Counted from the first letter of the stretch, positions 35,610-44,580 are shown. The stretch is DNA of 64,000 bases from Eubacteriales bacterium (GCA_021373115.1 JAJFTI010000015.1:62001-126000), one strand, 5' to 3'. The notes: generated by a model from the sequence alone, not told the origin. A program made the numbers and translations.

Positions 35610-35615
35610 ATTATA
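35610..35615 (-). promoter_or_regulatory. -10 element of the mgtA promoter
   Basis: TATAAT on the minus strand in an AT-rich pocket. The -35 position holds only a weak TGTCGT-like hexamer. Confidence 0.45.
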
Positions 35616-35672
35616 GCTCTTTTTTTCATGAACGACACGGGTTTTGCATGCTGTGCGAAAGAGTTCGGCGAA

Positions 35673-37031
35673 TCAAGTCGCTGGACTCAATTGCTGGTCC
35701 GGCCGGGTCAGAGCGATGGCATAGACCAGCGCGGAATTCCAGTAGATGGCGACCTCGTTTGTCGAATAACTTTCCACATCGTCCAGATAGCACTGCATTG
35801 CCGGTTTCCCCAGGAGCAGTTCTTTTGCGCGCGGGTCGTGAAGATAGGAGTCCGGCCCGCCAACCAGCATGCCCGGCATCGGCTTGCCGGCCGCCGCGGA
35901 TGGACGGTGGTGCGGGTGCTGCGGGGATTGATTGCCAAAGCCGGTTACATAGCAGATGGAGAGCGGATTGTTTCCGAAAATGTAGTTCAGTTGCCTTTGA
36001 ACCGCGTTTGCATACCGTTCCGACGGCCGGAGCCGGTTCGCTTCGCCGATCAGGATGGTATGGTTCAGTAAATACATGTTGCTGCCCCAAGGGAACGGTT
36101 CGTTGAGAGAAACGCCGTAGGAATTGCCGTCACTTCGCACGACCAGACGATCCGCCTCCGCAAGAAGCGCTTCGCGCAGAGCGAGGGCAAATGCACCGTC
36201 CTGCGCGGCGAAGGGGCTTCGCAGGCAGGCGATATATCCGTACCCTGCCATGTCTTCCCAGCCGAACGAAATGGGGAGCGCTTTTCGGAGAAGTTCTTTC
36301 GCATCGGCGAGAAACATGGATTCGCCGGTAGCGGCAAACAGCGATGCGGCGGCGAAAAACCGCTCGTCCGTATCGCAAGCGTCGTCGTATTCACCCGTTT
36401 CAATTCCAGGCGGATTGTGAAACGGCAGCGGCGGAGAGGACGAAAGGAAAGAATAGGCCAGACGCGCGGCCTTCCGGCAGGATTGCGCAAACGCCGAATC
36501 ATAGTCCTGGTAGATGCGGGATGCGAGCGCGAGCGCGCCGCAAACGCTGCCCGTCGCCGTTGTGGAAACCGGCGAAAGGATGGTCTCCTCCTGCTCCAGA
36601 TGAGGCGGAATCATTCCGCAGAAATGCGCGCATGTAACCTTGTGATAAACCGCGCCGTCCGGGCGCATCATGCGAAGCATCCACTCGATTTCCCAGCGCG
36701 CTTCATCGAGCACGTCGGGGATGCCGTTTCCGCTCTCCGGGATCCCCGTTTCGTCGGGAAACAGGCTTGGAGCGGCCTCGTAGGCGAGCAGCAGGTCGGA
36801 AACGGCTTTCGCCGCGGGCGCGGTATAACGGCCGTAATCCCCCGCGTCGTGCCATCCGCCCGGAACCGAAATCCGGCTCTCGGTTCCGTAAATCCGCGAA
36901 GGCGCGGTGTGGCAGGCGGGATGCGCAAAATCGCCCGCATACTCCGGCTGCAGCGCTTCCCCGCAGCGTTGCAGATAGAACATGCGGACGATTTCTTGCA
37001 GGAGAGAGGACGGGTTTTCGCTGGGAATCAT
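35673..37031 (-). CDS. Glycoside hydrolase family 9 endoglucanase, cytosolic form
   Basis: An inverting (alpha/alpha)6-barrel glucanase of 452 residues. Catalytic Asp residues lie in GGWHDAGDYGRY (59-70, Asp62 and Asp65). The second family signature, SPQHPHHRPSAA, is near 378, and the general acid Glu is in DVESYSTNEVAIYWNSA near 430. Secreted GH9 enzymes usually carry a signal peptide and an N-terminal Ig-like or CBM module; both are absent, so it should act on imported cello-oligosaccharides. Its ATG overlaps the stop of the permease gene (ATGA). With the cellobiose phosphorylase at 41923 it completes an intracellular cellodextrin route. Confidence 0.88.
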   Translation of the reverse strand: MIPSENPSSLLQEIVRMFYLQRCGEALQPEYAGDFAHPACHTAPSRIYGTESRISVPGGWHDAGDYGRYTAPAAKAVSDLLLAYEAAPSLFPDETGIPESGNGIPDVLDEARWEIEWMLRMMRPDGAVYHKVTCAHFCGMIPPHLEQEETILSPVSTTATGSVCGALALASRIYQDYDSAFAQSCRKAARLAYSFLSSSPPLPFHNPPGIETGEYDDACDTDERFFAAASLFAATGESMFLADAKELLRKALPISFGWEDMAGYGYIACLRSPFAAQDGAFALALREALLAEADRLVVRSDGNSYGVSLNEPFPWGSNMYLLNHTILIGEANRLRPSERYANAVQRQLNYIFGNNPLSICYVTGFGNQSPQHPHHRPSAAAGKPMPGMLVGGPDSYLHDPRAKELLLGKPAMQCYLDDVESYSTNEVAIYWNSALVYAIALTRPDQQLSPAT

Positions 37032-37906
37032 CCCTTCAGACTCCCCATGGTAACACCCTTAATGATGAACTTTGATAGAAAAATATACACGATCATGACC
37101 GGAATAATCGCAATAAACACCAGCATGTACACCTTGCCAAGATCAAACTTCATGTAGTCCGCGCTGCGAAGCTGCGCAATCAGGATCGGGATCGTTTTTT
37201 TGTCGTTGGTGTTGATGATGAGCGCCGGAATGAAGTAATTGTTCCAATTTTCAACAAAGGCGAAGATCGCCTGAACCGCAATTGCGGGCTTGATCATCGG
37301 CAGGACGATTCGGTTGAACGTGTGGAATTCGTTGCTGCCGTCCACGCGCGCCGCCTCCACGATTTCCAGCGGCAGCACGCTCTCCATGTATTGCTTCATA
37401 AAGAAGAATACGATCGGGGCGGCGATCTTGGGCAGGATCAACGGCCAGTAGGTGTCCATCATGCCCATCTTCGTTGCCAGTTCAATGAATCCAAGCGTGG
37501 AAACCTGATAGGGCACCATCATGACCAGCATGATGAACAGGAAGGCCGCCTGCTTGAACCGGAATTGGTACGCATGCAGGCCATACGCGGTCATTGCGGA
37601 GAAATAGGTGGTCAGAATGGCACAGGAACCCGCTACGAAGAGACTGTTTGCCATCGCGCGGAGCGTTGGAATGTTCGTATCTTCAAAGAGGTTTTTTGCG
37701 TTGAACAGAAACGATTTACCCGGCAGCCAGGAAAAGCCGGTCATGATCGCGCCATGCTGCCGCGTCGCGTTGATCGCCAGCATGTAAAACGAAAACAGGC
37801 ACAGAACCGTTAGGAAGGCCAATACAATGTAGCAGAACGTGCGGGAGACCGTCAGCCGGGCAGATCCGAATCGTATCGTGTTTTTTTCCGCCTTTTGCGC
37901 TTCCAT
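37028..37906 (-). CDS. Carbohydrate ABC permease (MalG type)
   Basis: Second permease of a CUT1 oligosaccharide importer, 292 residues, six predicted helices. The EAA coupling loop is visible as EIVEAARVDGSNEFHTFNRI (about 188-207), ending in VLPMIKPAIAV. Its start directly abuts the stop codon of the MalF-type gene, and its own stop overlaps the GH9 start, so these genes form one tight operon. No ATPase gene is present here; CUT1 importers often share an MsmK-type ATPase encoded elsewhere. Confidence 0.92.
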   Translation of the reverse strand: MEAQKAEKNTIRFGSARLTVSRTFCYIVLAFLTVLCLFSFYMLAINATRQHGAIMTGFSWLPGKSFLFNAKNLFEDTNIPTLRAMANSLFVAGSCAILTTYFSAMTAYGLHAYQFRFKQAAFLFIMLVMMVPYQVSTLGFIELATKMGMMDTYWPLILPKIAAPIVFFFMKQYMESVLPLEIVEAARVDGSNEFHTFNRIVLPMIKPAIAVQAIFAFVENWNNYFIPALIINTNDKKTIPILIAQLRSADYMKFDLGKVYMLVFIAIIPVMIVYIFLSKFIIKGVTMGSLKG

Positions 37907-38875
37907 TTATTTCGCCTCCTTTTCCGCTTTTGCAAACTGCTTTCTTTGCTGATTGGCCGCGCGCATTTCCTTGGTCATCGACTGGAACACCAGGATGCTC
38001 AGCGCCGCCGTGATCAGGAAGATCAGCACGGAGACCGCGCCGCCCATACCGAGGTTTTTACTCTGCAGATGCTTGTTGAGGAACATGACGAGCGTCATCG
38101 CGATTCGATTTGGCTCGCCGGTGAAGTTCGTTAAGATCTGCGGCACGTCGAACATCTGGATGCCGCCGATCATGCAGGTGATGATGACGTACAGCACGAT
38201 GGGTTTCAGCATGGGCAGCGTAACGCGGTAGAAGACATGGCGCGGTTTCGCGCCGTCCACCTGCGCCGCGTCAAACAGGGATTGGTCGATTCCCATGATG
38301 CCCGCCATCAGCACGATGGTCGTGTTGCCAAACCACATCAGAAAATTCATCAGCGCGATCAGGCTCCGCGTCAGCGTCGTGCTTTCTTCCATACGCAGGG
38401 GATCGCTGAGGATTTTTGCCTGAATTAAAAACTGGTTGACAGGGCCGATTGCGGAGAACAGCAGGAAAAACAGCATGGCGAACGCGGAAGCCATGATCAG
38501 GTTCGGCATGTAGATGACGGTCTTAAAAAAGGGCTGTCCCTTCAACTTCAGACGATAGCTGGTAAACCAGACCGCCAGCAGCATAGCAACGAGGATTTGC
38601 GGCACAAACCCCATCATCCAGATCACCAGCGTGTTCCAGGCGTATTTTGGTAATTCGCCGTTTTGGAACAGGGTGATATAATTCTGAAAACCAACGAACT
38701 TCGGCCCGATTTGTGAAAGCCCTGAACGGTAGTTTTCAAAGAAACTATTGTATATAGTGGATCCAAGCGGAATCAAATGAAAAATCAGGTATACAAGAAA
38801 GAACGGGGCGATAAAGAAATATCCCCATTTTGCATAACTGACCGATTTGATTCTCTTGATTGGCGTGTTCGACAT
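37907..38875 (-). CDS. Carbohydrate ABC permease (MalF type)
   Basis: First permease of the cello-oligosaccharide CUT1 importer, 322 residues, with six hydrophobic segments starting at GYFFIAPFFLVYLIFHLIPL. The EAA loop reads SLFDAAQVDGAKPRHVFYRV (about 212-231) followed by TLPMLKPIV. The ATG at 38875 is preferred over the GTG at 38887, because GTGGGTG sits at a workable distance. It lies downstream of the binding-protein gene, separated by a strong stem-loop. Confidence 0.9.
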   Translation of the reverse strand: MSNTPIKRIKSVSYAKWGYFFIAPFFLVYLIFHLIPLGSTIYNSFFENYRSGLSQIGPKFVGFQNYITLFQNGELPKYAWNTLVIWMMGFVPQILVAMLLAVWFTSYRLKLKGQPFFKTVIYMPNLIMASAFAMLFFLLFSAIGPVNQFLIQAKILSDPLRMEESTTLTRSLIALMNFLMWFGNTTIVLMAGIMGIDQSLFDAAQVDGAKPRHVFYRVTLPMLKPIVLYVIITCMIGGIQMFDVPQILTNFTGEPNRIAMTLVMFLNKHLQSKNLGMGGAVSVLIFLITAALSILVFQSMTKEMRAANQQRKQFAKAEKEAK

Positions 38876-38951
38876 AACAGCACCCACTTCCCATCCTGTA
38901 TGATATTGGTCGCGTTCTTGCGGCGCAGGGGGTTAACTGCGGAACGGTAAT

Positions 38952-38977
38952 GGCGGAACGGGCATGCCCGTCCCGCC
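38952..38977 (-). promoter_or_regulatory. Intercistronic stem-loop after the CUT1 binding-protein gene
   Basis: Twelve-pair stem on the minus strand, GGCGGGACGGGC / GCCCGTTCCGCC, one wobble pair, no U-tract. It lies between the binding-protein stop codon and the MalF-type gene. Confidence 0.7.
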
Positions 38978-39008
38978 GTGCAGCTTTGAACAATCCGGTA
39001 CCGGCAGC

Positions 39009-40400
39009 TTATCTGCTCAGTTCGGGGTACTTCTCGAGAACAAGCGTGTAGAAGTTATCCAGCGCTTCGTCGTAGGTCGCGGTGCCGTTGAAATAGCCGC
39101 GCATCGCTTCCAGAAGTTTCTCATTGCAGCCCTGGTCATACGGGCTGGAGATGTACTTGATGCTCTTGGCGCTGTCGAGCAGCACGGAGATGTAGTTCTG
39201 ACCGCCGAGGAATGCGCTGGCGAAATCGCTGTTTGCAATTTCGGTCATCGCGGCTTCGTTGTTGGTGAAGTCGTTGAAGGAATTCACGATGTTGACGAGC
39301 GTGTCCTTGTCGCAGGTCATCGTTTTCATAATCAGCTTGGTCAGTTCGAGGTTATCGGAACCCTTGGCGGCGCAAAGCCAGGTGCCGCCCCAGTAAAAGC
39401 CCTGCGGTCCTTTGACAATCGCCCAGTCGCCATAGCTTCCGTTACCAGGAGCTGCTGCCGCTTCCGAGTCAGCCAGCGTTGCGGGCGCAAGGCAGAAATC
39501 GAAGAACCAGCCCGGCCCGAAGTAGCACATGACCTTACCATCCGCTTTCGCTCCGGCCATCTGTTCGGGGGACCAGAGGATCGCCTTGTTGTTATAGCCC
39601 GCGTCGGTGAATTTCTTGGTCTGGTCGATCCACTTGAGGATGTTGTCGTCCAACTGGATCTTGCCGGTGGAATCCACCCAGGTCTTGGTGGCGTTGTTGC
39701 TGAATACACGGTAGTCGTCGTCGTAGCCGGAAACCATGTAATAACCGAGTGCTTTCGCGTCCGCGGCGACGGCTTCGAATTTATCCCAGCTGTCCAACTT
39801 GCTCTGTACTTCGGCCGGATCGCTTGTTCCAAGCACCGCTTCGGCGATCGAACGGCGATAGATTAAACCTGCGGGGCAGGCCTGCCAGGAAAGCCCTTTA
39901 AGCACGCCGTTGGAGTCCGTGCAGACGTCCTTGGTGTAGCCGTACATGGCGGCCGTGTCGTCCTGCGTCAACCCGACATCATTGTATACGTCCAGCGAAT
40001 AGTCCGAGTTGACATACTTCAGGGCATAGTCGGCTTCAATCAGGAACAGGTCGATCTTGTCGTCGGCTGCGGCAGTTTCCTGCGCAAGCAGTGTTTCGTC
40101 CAGCTTGTTCTGGTACGCGTTGTCGGCGTTGGGTGTGATCACCCAATTGATCGTAACGCCATCCGGCACGAGACCGGCTTCAACAAAGTACTTTTCGAAA
40201 CGGGCTTGGAATTCTGCATTCCAGCAGTAGATGTTATAAACCTTTCCCTGCGCGGGCGCTGCCGCGGTTGTGTCTTCGGCCGCCGGCGCTGCCGTTGCGG
40301 CTTCGGTCGTGGTTGCTGTGTTCGCTTCGGCGGGCTTTGCGCAGGCGCAGACGGACAGCAGAACAGCCACAGTCAAAAGAATCGCGAGTAGTTTTTTCAT
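39009..40400 (-). CDS. Extracellular sugar-binding lipoprotein (CUT1 importer)
   Basis: Family 1 extracellular solute-binding protein of 463 residues. The N-terminus is a lipoprotein signal with lipobox SVCAC (Cys20) and an Ala/Thr/Glu-rich linker to about 55. The mature domain begins with KVYNIYCWNAEFQARFEKYF and contains LFLIEADYALKYV, GLSWQACPAGLIYRR and DGKVMCYFGPGWFFDF, typical of oligosaccharide-binding proteins with aromatic pockets. GGAGGAGCAATCA precedes the ATG. Context (GH9, GH94) points to cello-oligosaccharides as ligand. It is the first transporter gene, about 150 bases after the LacI gene on the same strand. Confidence 0.9.
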   Translation of the reverse strand: MKKLLAILLTVAVLLSVCACAKPAEANTATTTEAATAAPAAEDTTAAAPAQGKVYNIYCWNAEFQARFEKYFVEAGLVPDGVTINWVITPNADNAYQNKLDETLLAQETAAADDKIDLFLIEADYALKYVNSDYSLDVYNDVGLTQDDTAAMYGYTKDVCTDSNGVLKGLSWQACPAGLIYRRSIAEAVLGTSDPAEVQSKLDSWDKFEAVAADAKALGYYMVSGYDDDYRVFSNNATKTWVDSTGKIQLDDNILKWIDQTKKFTDAGYNNKAILWSPEQMAGAKADGKVMCYFGPGWFFDFCLAPATLADSEAAAAPGNGSYGDWAIVKGPQGFYWGGTWLCAAKGSDNLELTKLIMKTMTCDKDTLVNIVNSFNDFTNNEAAMTEIANSDFASAFLGGQNYISVLLDSAKSIKYISSPYDQGCNEKLLEAMRGYFNGTATYDEALDNFYTLVLEKYPELSR

Positions 40401-40557
40401 TGATTGCTCCTCCTGTTTATTTTTCGAGCAAGCGCCCCATCAGCGCCTGCTCACCATTGAGAACGCGTTTGCGCCTCAAATATGAAACGTCTTTCAAGGA
40501 TAGCTGCCGATCTCTCTGTCGGAGCATGAAGTCTCTGGATTTTGGGCCGTGCTCAAT

Positions 40558-41571
40558 TCAAATGCGGATGGACTTAACGGAATGGCCTTCGAGCAATTCA
40601 CCCGAAACGGTGATCAACTGCGGAATCCAGCTCTTCGGCTTTTCGATCTGTTCAATCAGCAGTGCGGCCGCCTTTCTGCCCATCGTCTCCGCGTCCTGCC
40701 GGAACGTGGTCAGTTTTGGCCGGAGAACCTGCGAAAGCAGGATTCCATCGTATCCAACAACGCTCATGTCGTCCGGAATGGAAAGACCCTGCTGCTCCAG
40801 CTCGTTCATTCCGCCGATAAAGGAGAAATCGTCGGGATACAGGATGCAGGTCGGGCGTTCCGGCAACGCCAGCAGATTCCTGGTCGCCAGTCCGCTGGAG
40901 CGCGGATCATGGTAAATCGCCGCGCACACATAGGATTCCGGAACCCGTATTCCAAGCTCGGTGCACGTTTTAAAAAAGCTGGCAATACGTTTCTGCGTAA
41001 CGGAAGTGTCCTCGCCGTGAATAAAGGCGATACGCCGGTGCCCGTTTTGATAGACGTAGCGGACGATTTCCTGCATGCCGCCGACGTTATCCGAAAGGAC
41101 GGAGGTGCGGCTGTCGAACGTGTAATCAAGCGTTACGGTCGGGATTTCGCTTTCCACGAGGCGTATGACGTCCGGATCCTTGAAATCGACGGAGGCAATC
41201 ACGACGCCGTCGCAGTTCCGGTATTTCGCATGCTGGTAATAGTCCATGGAGAACTGGCCGATATCTTTGCTGATAAACGTAACGTCATAGCCGAGCCGCT
41301 CCGCCTCCACCTTGAGACTGTTGAGAATTTCAGAAAAATACTCGTGCTTCAGGCCGCAGCTTGTTTTATCAACAAAAAGAATTCCAATGTTATGCGAACT
41401 GCCAAGCTTCAGCGCGCGCGCCGTCGCATTCGGGAGATATCCCATCCTCTTGGCGACGGAGCGGATATAATTCGCCGTTTCCTCGCCAATATCCGGCAGG
41501 CCGTTCAGCGCTTTGCTGACGGTTGCCTGCGAAACGCCGCATTCAATTGAAATGTCCTTCAACGTTACCAT
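40558..41571 (-). CDS. LacI-family repressor of the cello-oligosaccharide locus
   Basis: A 337-residue LacI/GalR protein. The helix-turn-helix is VTLKDISIECGVSQATVSKA (2-21) with hinge NATARALKLGSSHNIGILF; the effector domain has VASVDFKDPDVIRLVESEIP, NGHRRIAFIHGEDTS and MSVVGYDGILLSQVLRPKLT. The ATG at 41571 is chosen because the family N-terminus begins there and AGG lies upstream; the ATG-like start at 41616 would add an atypical tail. Near-identical operator words lie downstream of its own promoter (41673, 41615) and downstream of the GH94 promoter (41869), so it should control both directions. Confidence 0.9.
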   Translation of the reverse strand: MVTLKDISIECGVSQATVSKALNGLPDIGEETANYIRSVAKRMGYLPNATARALKLGSSHNIGILFVDKTSCGLKHEYFSEILNSLKVEAERLGYDVTFISKDIGQFSMDYYQHAKYRNCDGVVIASVDFKDPDVIRLVESEIPTVTLDYTFDSRTSVLSDNVGGMQEIVRYVYQNGHRRIAFIHGEDTSVTQKRIASFFKTCTELGIRVPESYVCAAIYHDPRSSGLATRNLLALPERPTCILYPDDFSFIGGMNELEQQGLSIPDDMSVVGYDGILLSQVLRPKLTTFRQDAETMGRKAAALLIEQIEKPKSWIPQLITVSGELLEGHSVKSIRI

Positions 41572-41614
41572 ATTCAACCTGCATTGCCGTATATTTGGAT
41601 TCATCTGAAATCTC

Positions 41615-41626
41615 AAACGTTTTCGA
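41615..41626. promoter_or_regulatory. LacI operator candidate 1
   Basis: AAACGTTTTCGA, in the leader of the lacI transcript. It shares the consensus AAACGNTTWCGA with sites at 41673-41684 and 41869-41880. Confidence 0.6.
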
Positions 41627-41672
41627 GAAGATAGTGGCCTAAAATGACAAGAAATTGGTGAAAGTAAAACTT

Positions 41673-41684
41673 AAACGTTTACGA
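41673..41684. promoter_or_regulatory. LacI operator candidate 2
   Basis: AAACGTTTACGA, at the expected transcription start of the lacI promoter (41692-41720). Confidence 0.65.
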
Positions 41685-41691
41685 TAAACAC

Positions 41692-41720
41692 ATTATATTT
41701 AGCTGCCGATGGGATGTCAA
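41692..41720 (-). promoter_or_regulatory. Consensus promoter of the LacI gene and cello operon
   Basis: On the minus strand TTGACA (41720-41715), exact 17-base spacer, TATAAT (41697-41692). Transcription would start near 41685, right at operator 2. No other good promoter is visible before the binding-protein gene, so this may drive the whole minus-strand operon. Confidence 0.75.
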
Positions 41721-41824
41721 GCAGAATATTTCTCAGATTTTAGCAGTAATAACTATTGTATTGATGAAAATAACGCGAATATAACGTAAAATTCGATTGA
41801 GAAGAAAATTATTAAAAAAACTCT

Positions 41825-41853
41825 TTGCAATTCAGCGGGCATTCGTATATGAT
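41825..41853 (+). promoter_or_regulatory. Promoter of the cellobiose phosphorylase gene
   Basis: TTGCAA (41825-41830), 17-base spacer, TATGAT (41848-41853). The start near 41860 is followed about nine bases later by operator 3. Confidence 0.6.
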
Positions 41854-41868
41854 GTTGACCACAGACTT

Positions 41869-41880
41869 AAACGATTACGA
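41869..41880. promoter_or_regulatory. LacI operator candidate 3
   Basis: AAACGATTACGA, just downstream of the GH94 promoter. The arrangement mirrors operator 2 at the lacI promoter. Confidence 0.65.
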
Positions 41881-41922
41881 AAAGATATCCTGTATAAATT
41901 CATCAGGTCAGGGGTTCCTATC

Positions 41923-44346
41923 ATGCAGTATGGCTATTACGACGACGCGACAAAGGAATATGTGATTACAACACCCGCCACACCGTTACCCTGGATCAAT
42001 TATCTTGGCAACGAAGGGTTTTATGGAATTATTTCCAATACCTGCGGCGGGTACTGCTTCTACCGGGACGCGAAACTCCAGCGCGTCACGCGTTATCGCT
42101 ATAACGACGTGCCGGCCGATCTGGGCGGAAGGTGCTACTATATTCGTGAAAGCGATTCCTTCTGGAGCCCCTCGTTTCTGCCCGCCGGAACGGAACTGGA
42201 TCGCTACGAATGCCGCCACGGGCTGGGATACAGCCGCTTTCTCGGCGAAAAAAACGGGTTGAGAGCCGAACTTACCTGCTTCGTTCCATTGCACGCGGAC
42301 TGTGAAATTCACAGGCTGGTTCTCAGAAACCGGGCGGAGAGCGAGCGGTCTTTTCGTGTATTCGGCGCGGTGGAATGGTGCCTTTGGAACGCAGTGGACG
42401 ATGCGACGAACTTTCAGCGCAACCTCAACATCGGCGAGGTCGAGGTGGAGGACGGCGTGATCTACCACAAAACCGAGTATCGCGAACGCCGCGACCACTA
42501 TGCGTTCTATTCGGTCAACCGGCCGACGCAGGGATTCGACACCGACCGCGACCGTTTTTTGGGGAAGTTCCGTGGCTGGAACGCGCCGGTTGCCGTGGAA
42601 AACGGCGCGTGCACCGGCAGCGTGGCCAGCGGCTGGGCGCCGATTGCCGCGCACGAGGTTTCCGTTACGCTGGCTGCGGGGGAGGAAACGACGCTGATCT
42701 TCCAGCTGGGATATGCGGAAAACGACCCGCTAAAGAAATTCACCGCTCCGGACGTGATCAATAAGGAAAACGCGCGCGCACTGCTGCAACGGTTTCAAAC
42801 GGAGGCGCAGGTCAACGATGCGCTGGCCGCCCTTGCGGTATACTGGGACGAGCTGCTTGCGCGGTTTTCACTCTCATCCGGCGATGAAAAGCTGGATCGA
42901 ATGGTCAATATCTGGAACCAGTACCAGTGCATGATCACCTTCAACATCAGCCGCAGCGCAAGCTATTTTGAGAGCGGAACAGGCCGCGGAATGGGATTTC
43001 GGGACAGCTGCCAGGATCTGCTGGGGTTTGTGCATATGATTCCGGACCGCGCGCGGGAGCGGATTCTGGATTTGGCGGCGGTGCAGTTTGCCGACGGAAG
43101 CACCTGCCATCAATACCAGCCGCTGACGAAGCGCGGCAATGCGGACGTCGGTTCCGGGTTTAACGACGATCCGCTCTGGCTTGTGGCCTGTACCGCGGCG
43201 TATATTCGCGAAACGGGGGACGACGCCCTGCTAATGGAGCCCGTTCCGTTTGACCACCGGTCGGGGACCGAACGCCCGCTGATGGAGCACCTCCGGCGCA
43301 GCATCCAGTTTACGCTCGGGCATCTTGGGCCGCACGGCCTGCCGCTGATCGGGCGGGCGGACTGGAACGACTGCCTGAACCTGAATTGTTTTTCCAACAT
43401 ACCGGGCGAGAGTTTTCAAACGTGCTCGAATTACGAAAGCGGAACGGCCGAGAGCGTTTTTATTGCGGGCATGTTCGTTCGATATGGCGGGGAATACGCG
43501 GCGCTTTGCCGCCGGCAGGGATTGCCGGACGAGGAACAGTCGGTTTTATCCGCCGTCCGAAAAATGGAGCAGGCAGTGCTGGAGAGCGGCTGGGACGGCG
43601 CCTGGTTTCTGCGCGCTTACGACGCTTTTTCCAGAAAAATCGGCAGCCGCGAGAACGAAGAGGGGAAAATCTTCATAGAGCCGCAGGGCTTCTGCACAAT
43701 GGCGGGCATCGGCGGGCGCGCATACGGGGAACAGGCGCTCGCCTCGGTTCGGGAATACCTCCTGGGTGAATTCGGCGTGGAGCTTCTGCATCCCTGCTAC
43801 ACCGCGTATCGCCCGGAACTTGGCGAGATCAGCAGTTATCCGCCCGGATACAAGGAGAACGGATCGGTTTTCTGCCACAACAATCTTTGGATCGTGCTGG
43901 CGTACTCCGCCCTTGGGATGGGGAACGACGCGTTTGATATCTACCGGCGAACGAGCCCGGCATATCAGGAGGACACCAGCCAGATTCACCGGACGGAGCC
44001 GTATGTCTACTGCCAGACGATTGCCGGCCGGGAATCGAAGCAATACGGAACGGCGAAGAACAGCTGGCTGACCGGAACGGCCGCCTGGGCATTTGTCGCC
44101 GTTTCGCAGGGAATATTGGGGATTATTCCGGAATTCGAAGGACTCCGCGTGGAGCCGTGCCTGCCGGACCACATCGAAGGGTATCGGGTGGAACGGAGAT
44201 TCCGCGGTACGGTCTACGAAATTACGGTTCGTCGCGGAAAGGAAGCGCAGGAACGGGGCATGATGGTAGACGGCAAAAAAAACGACGGCTCCCTGATTCC
44301 GCTCTGTCCGGGGCGGAGTGCGTGCCGCGTCGAGGTGGTTCTCTAG
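41923..44346 (+). CDS. cbpA: Cellobiose phosphorylase (GH94)
   Basis: Cytosolic inverting phosphorylase, 807 residues, that splits cellobiose with phosphate into glucose-1-phosphate and glucose. N-terminal VITTPATPLPWINYLGNEGF, the helical-domain block FNISRSASYFESGTGRGMGF, FRDSCQDLLGFVHMIP and GFNDDPLWLV match cellobiose phosphorylases closely. The general acid is Asp483 in GRADWNDCLN (477-486). The close match to cellobiose-type rather than diacetylchitobiose-type enzymes, plus the neighbouring GH9 and CUT1 importer, sets the specificity. The ATG at 41923 has AGGGG upstream; the open frame before it covers the promoter and operator. Confidence 0.93.
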   Translation: MQYGYYDDATKEYVITTPATPLPWINYLGNEGFYGIISNTCGGYCFYRDAKLQRVTRYRYNDVPADLGGRCYYIRESDSFWSPSFLPAGTELDRYECRHGLGYSRFLGEKNGLRAELTCFVPLHADCEIHRLVLRNRAESERSFRVFGAVEWCLWNAVDDATNFQRNLNIGEVEVEDGVIYHKTEYRERRDHYAFYSVNRPTQGFDTDRDRFLGKFRGWNAPVAVENGACTGSVASGWAPIAAHEVSVTLAAGEETTLIFQLGYAENDPLKKFTAPDVINKENARALLQRFQTEAQVNDALAALAVYWDELLARFSLSSGDEKLDRMVNIWNQYQCMITFNISRSASYFESGTGRGMGFRDSCQDLLGFVHMIPDRARERILDLAAVQFADGSTCHQYQPLTKRGNADVGSGFNDDPLWLVACTAAYIRETGDDALLMEPVPFDHRSGTERPLMEHLRRSIQFTLGHLGPHGLPLIGRADWNDCLNLNCFSNIPGESFQTCSNYESGTAESVFIAGMFVRYGGEYAALCRRQGLPDEEQSVLSAVRKMEQAVLESGWDGAWFLRAYDAFSRKIGSRENEEGKIFIEPQGFCTMAGIGGRAYGEQALASVREYLLGEFGVELLHPCYTAYRPELGEISSYPPGYKENGSVFCHNNLWIVLAYSALGMGNDAFDIYRRTSPAYQEDTSQIHRTEPYVYCQTIAGRESKQYGTAKNSWLTGTAAWAFVAVSQGILGIIPEFEGLRVEPCLPDHIEGYRVERRFRGTVYEITVRRGKEAQERGMMVDGKKNDGSLIPLCPGRSACRVEVVL

Positions 44347-44371
44347 TTTGTCTGTTCGTTGATCGAAGGCA

Positions 44372-44580
44372 GGAGAATGCATCCAAGGATGGGATGGTAT
44401 GCAGGCAGGCGCTTGAGGTGACGGATGGGATCCGCCGCTGTGGCTGCCTCGAGACCGGCCGTATACCGCAAGGATGCATTCTCTTTGCACTGGCGCCTGC
44501 TAGGCTGCCGTCGTAACGAACACAGCTCAGGCTGCGAATTCGTCATGTTCGCACACAGCAGATGCGAACTATTTTATTAT
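44372..44580 (+). ncRNA. Candidate structured RNA
   Basis: A perfect 12-base inverted repeat, GAGAATGCATCC (44373-44384) and GGATGCATTCTC (44472-44483), would close a domain of about 110 bases. Inside lie a hairpin CGGAT-GGG-ATCCG (44422-44434) and a GGCAG / CTGCC pairing (44404-44408 with 44444-44448). GCAGGCGC (44405-44412), inside the domain, is also complementary to GCGCCTGC (44493-44500) beyond it, allowing a pseudoknot or a switch. A hairpin GTTCGCA / TGCGAAC (44547-44569) followed by TATTTTATTAT could end the transcript. No known family was recognised and no promoter is evident. Read-through from the GH94 gene, 26 bases upstream, is possible. Confidence 0.35.

Noticed and set aside
35484..35672. 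Possible Mg2+-sensing M-box riboswitch in the mgtA leader
   Set aside because: Only one clear hairpin (35535-35552) and none of the conserved M-box segments I know. Left as an unexplained leader.
41923..44346. GH94 protein as N,N'-diacetylchitobiose phosphorylase, given the nag genes in the window
   Set aside because: Sequence blocks match cellobiose phosphorylase closely, and its immediate neighbours are GH9 and a CUT1 importer.
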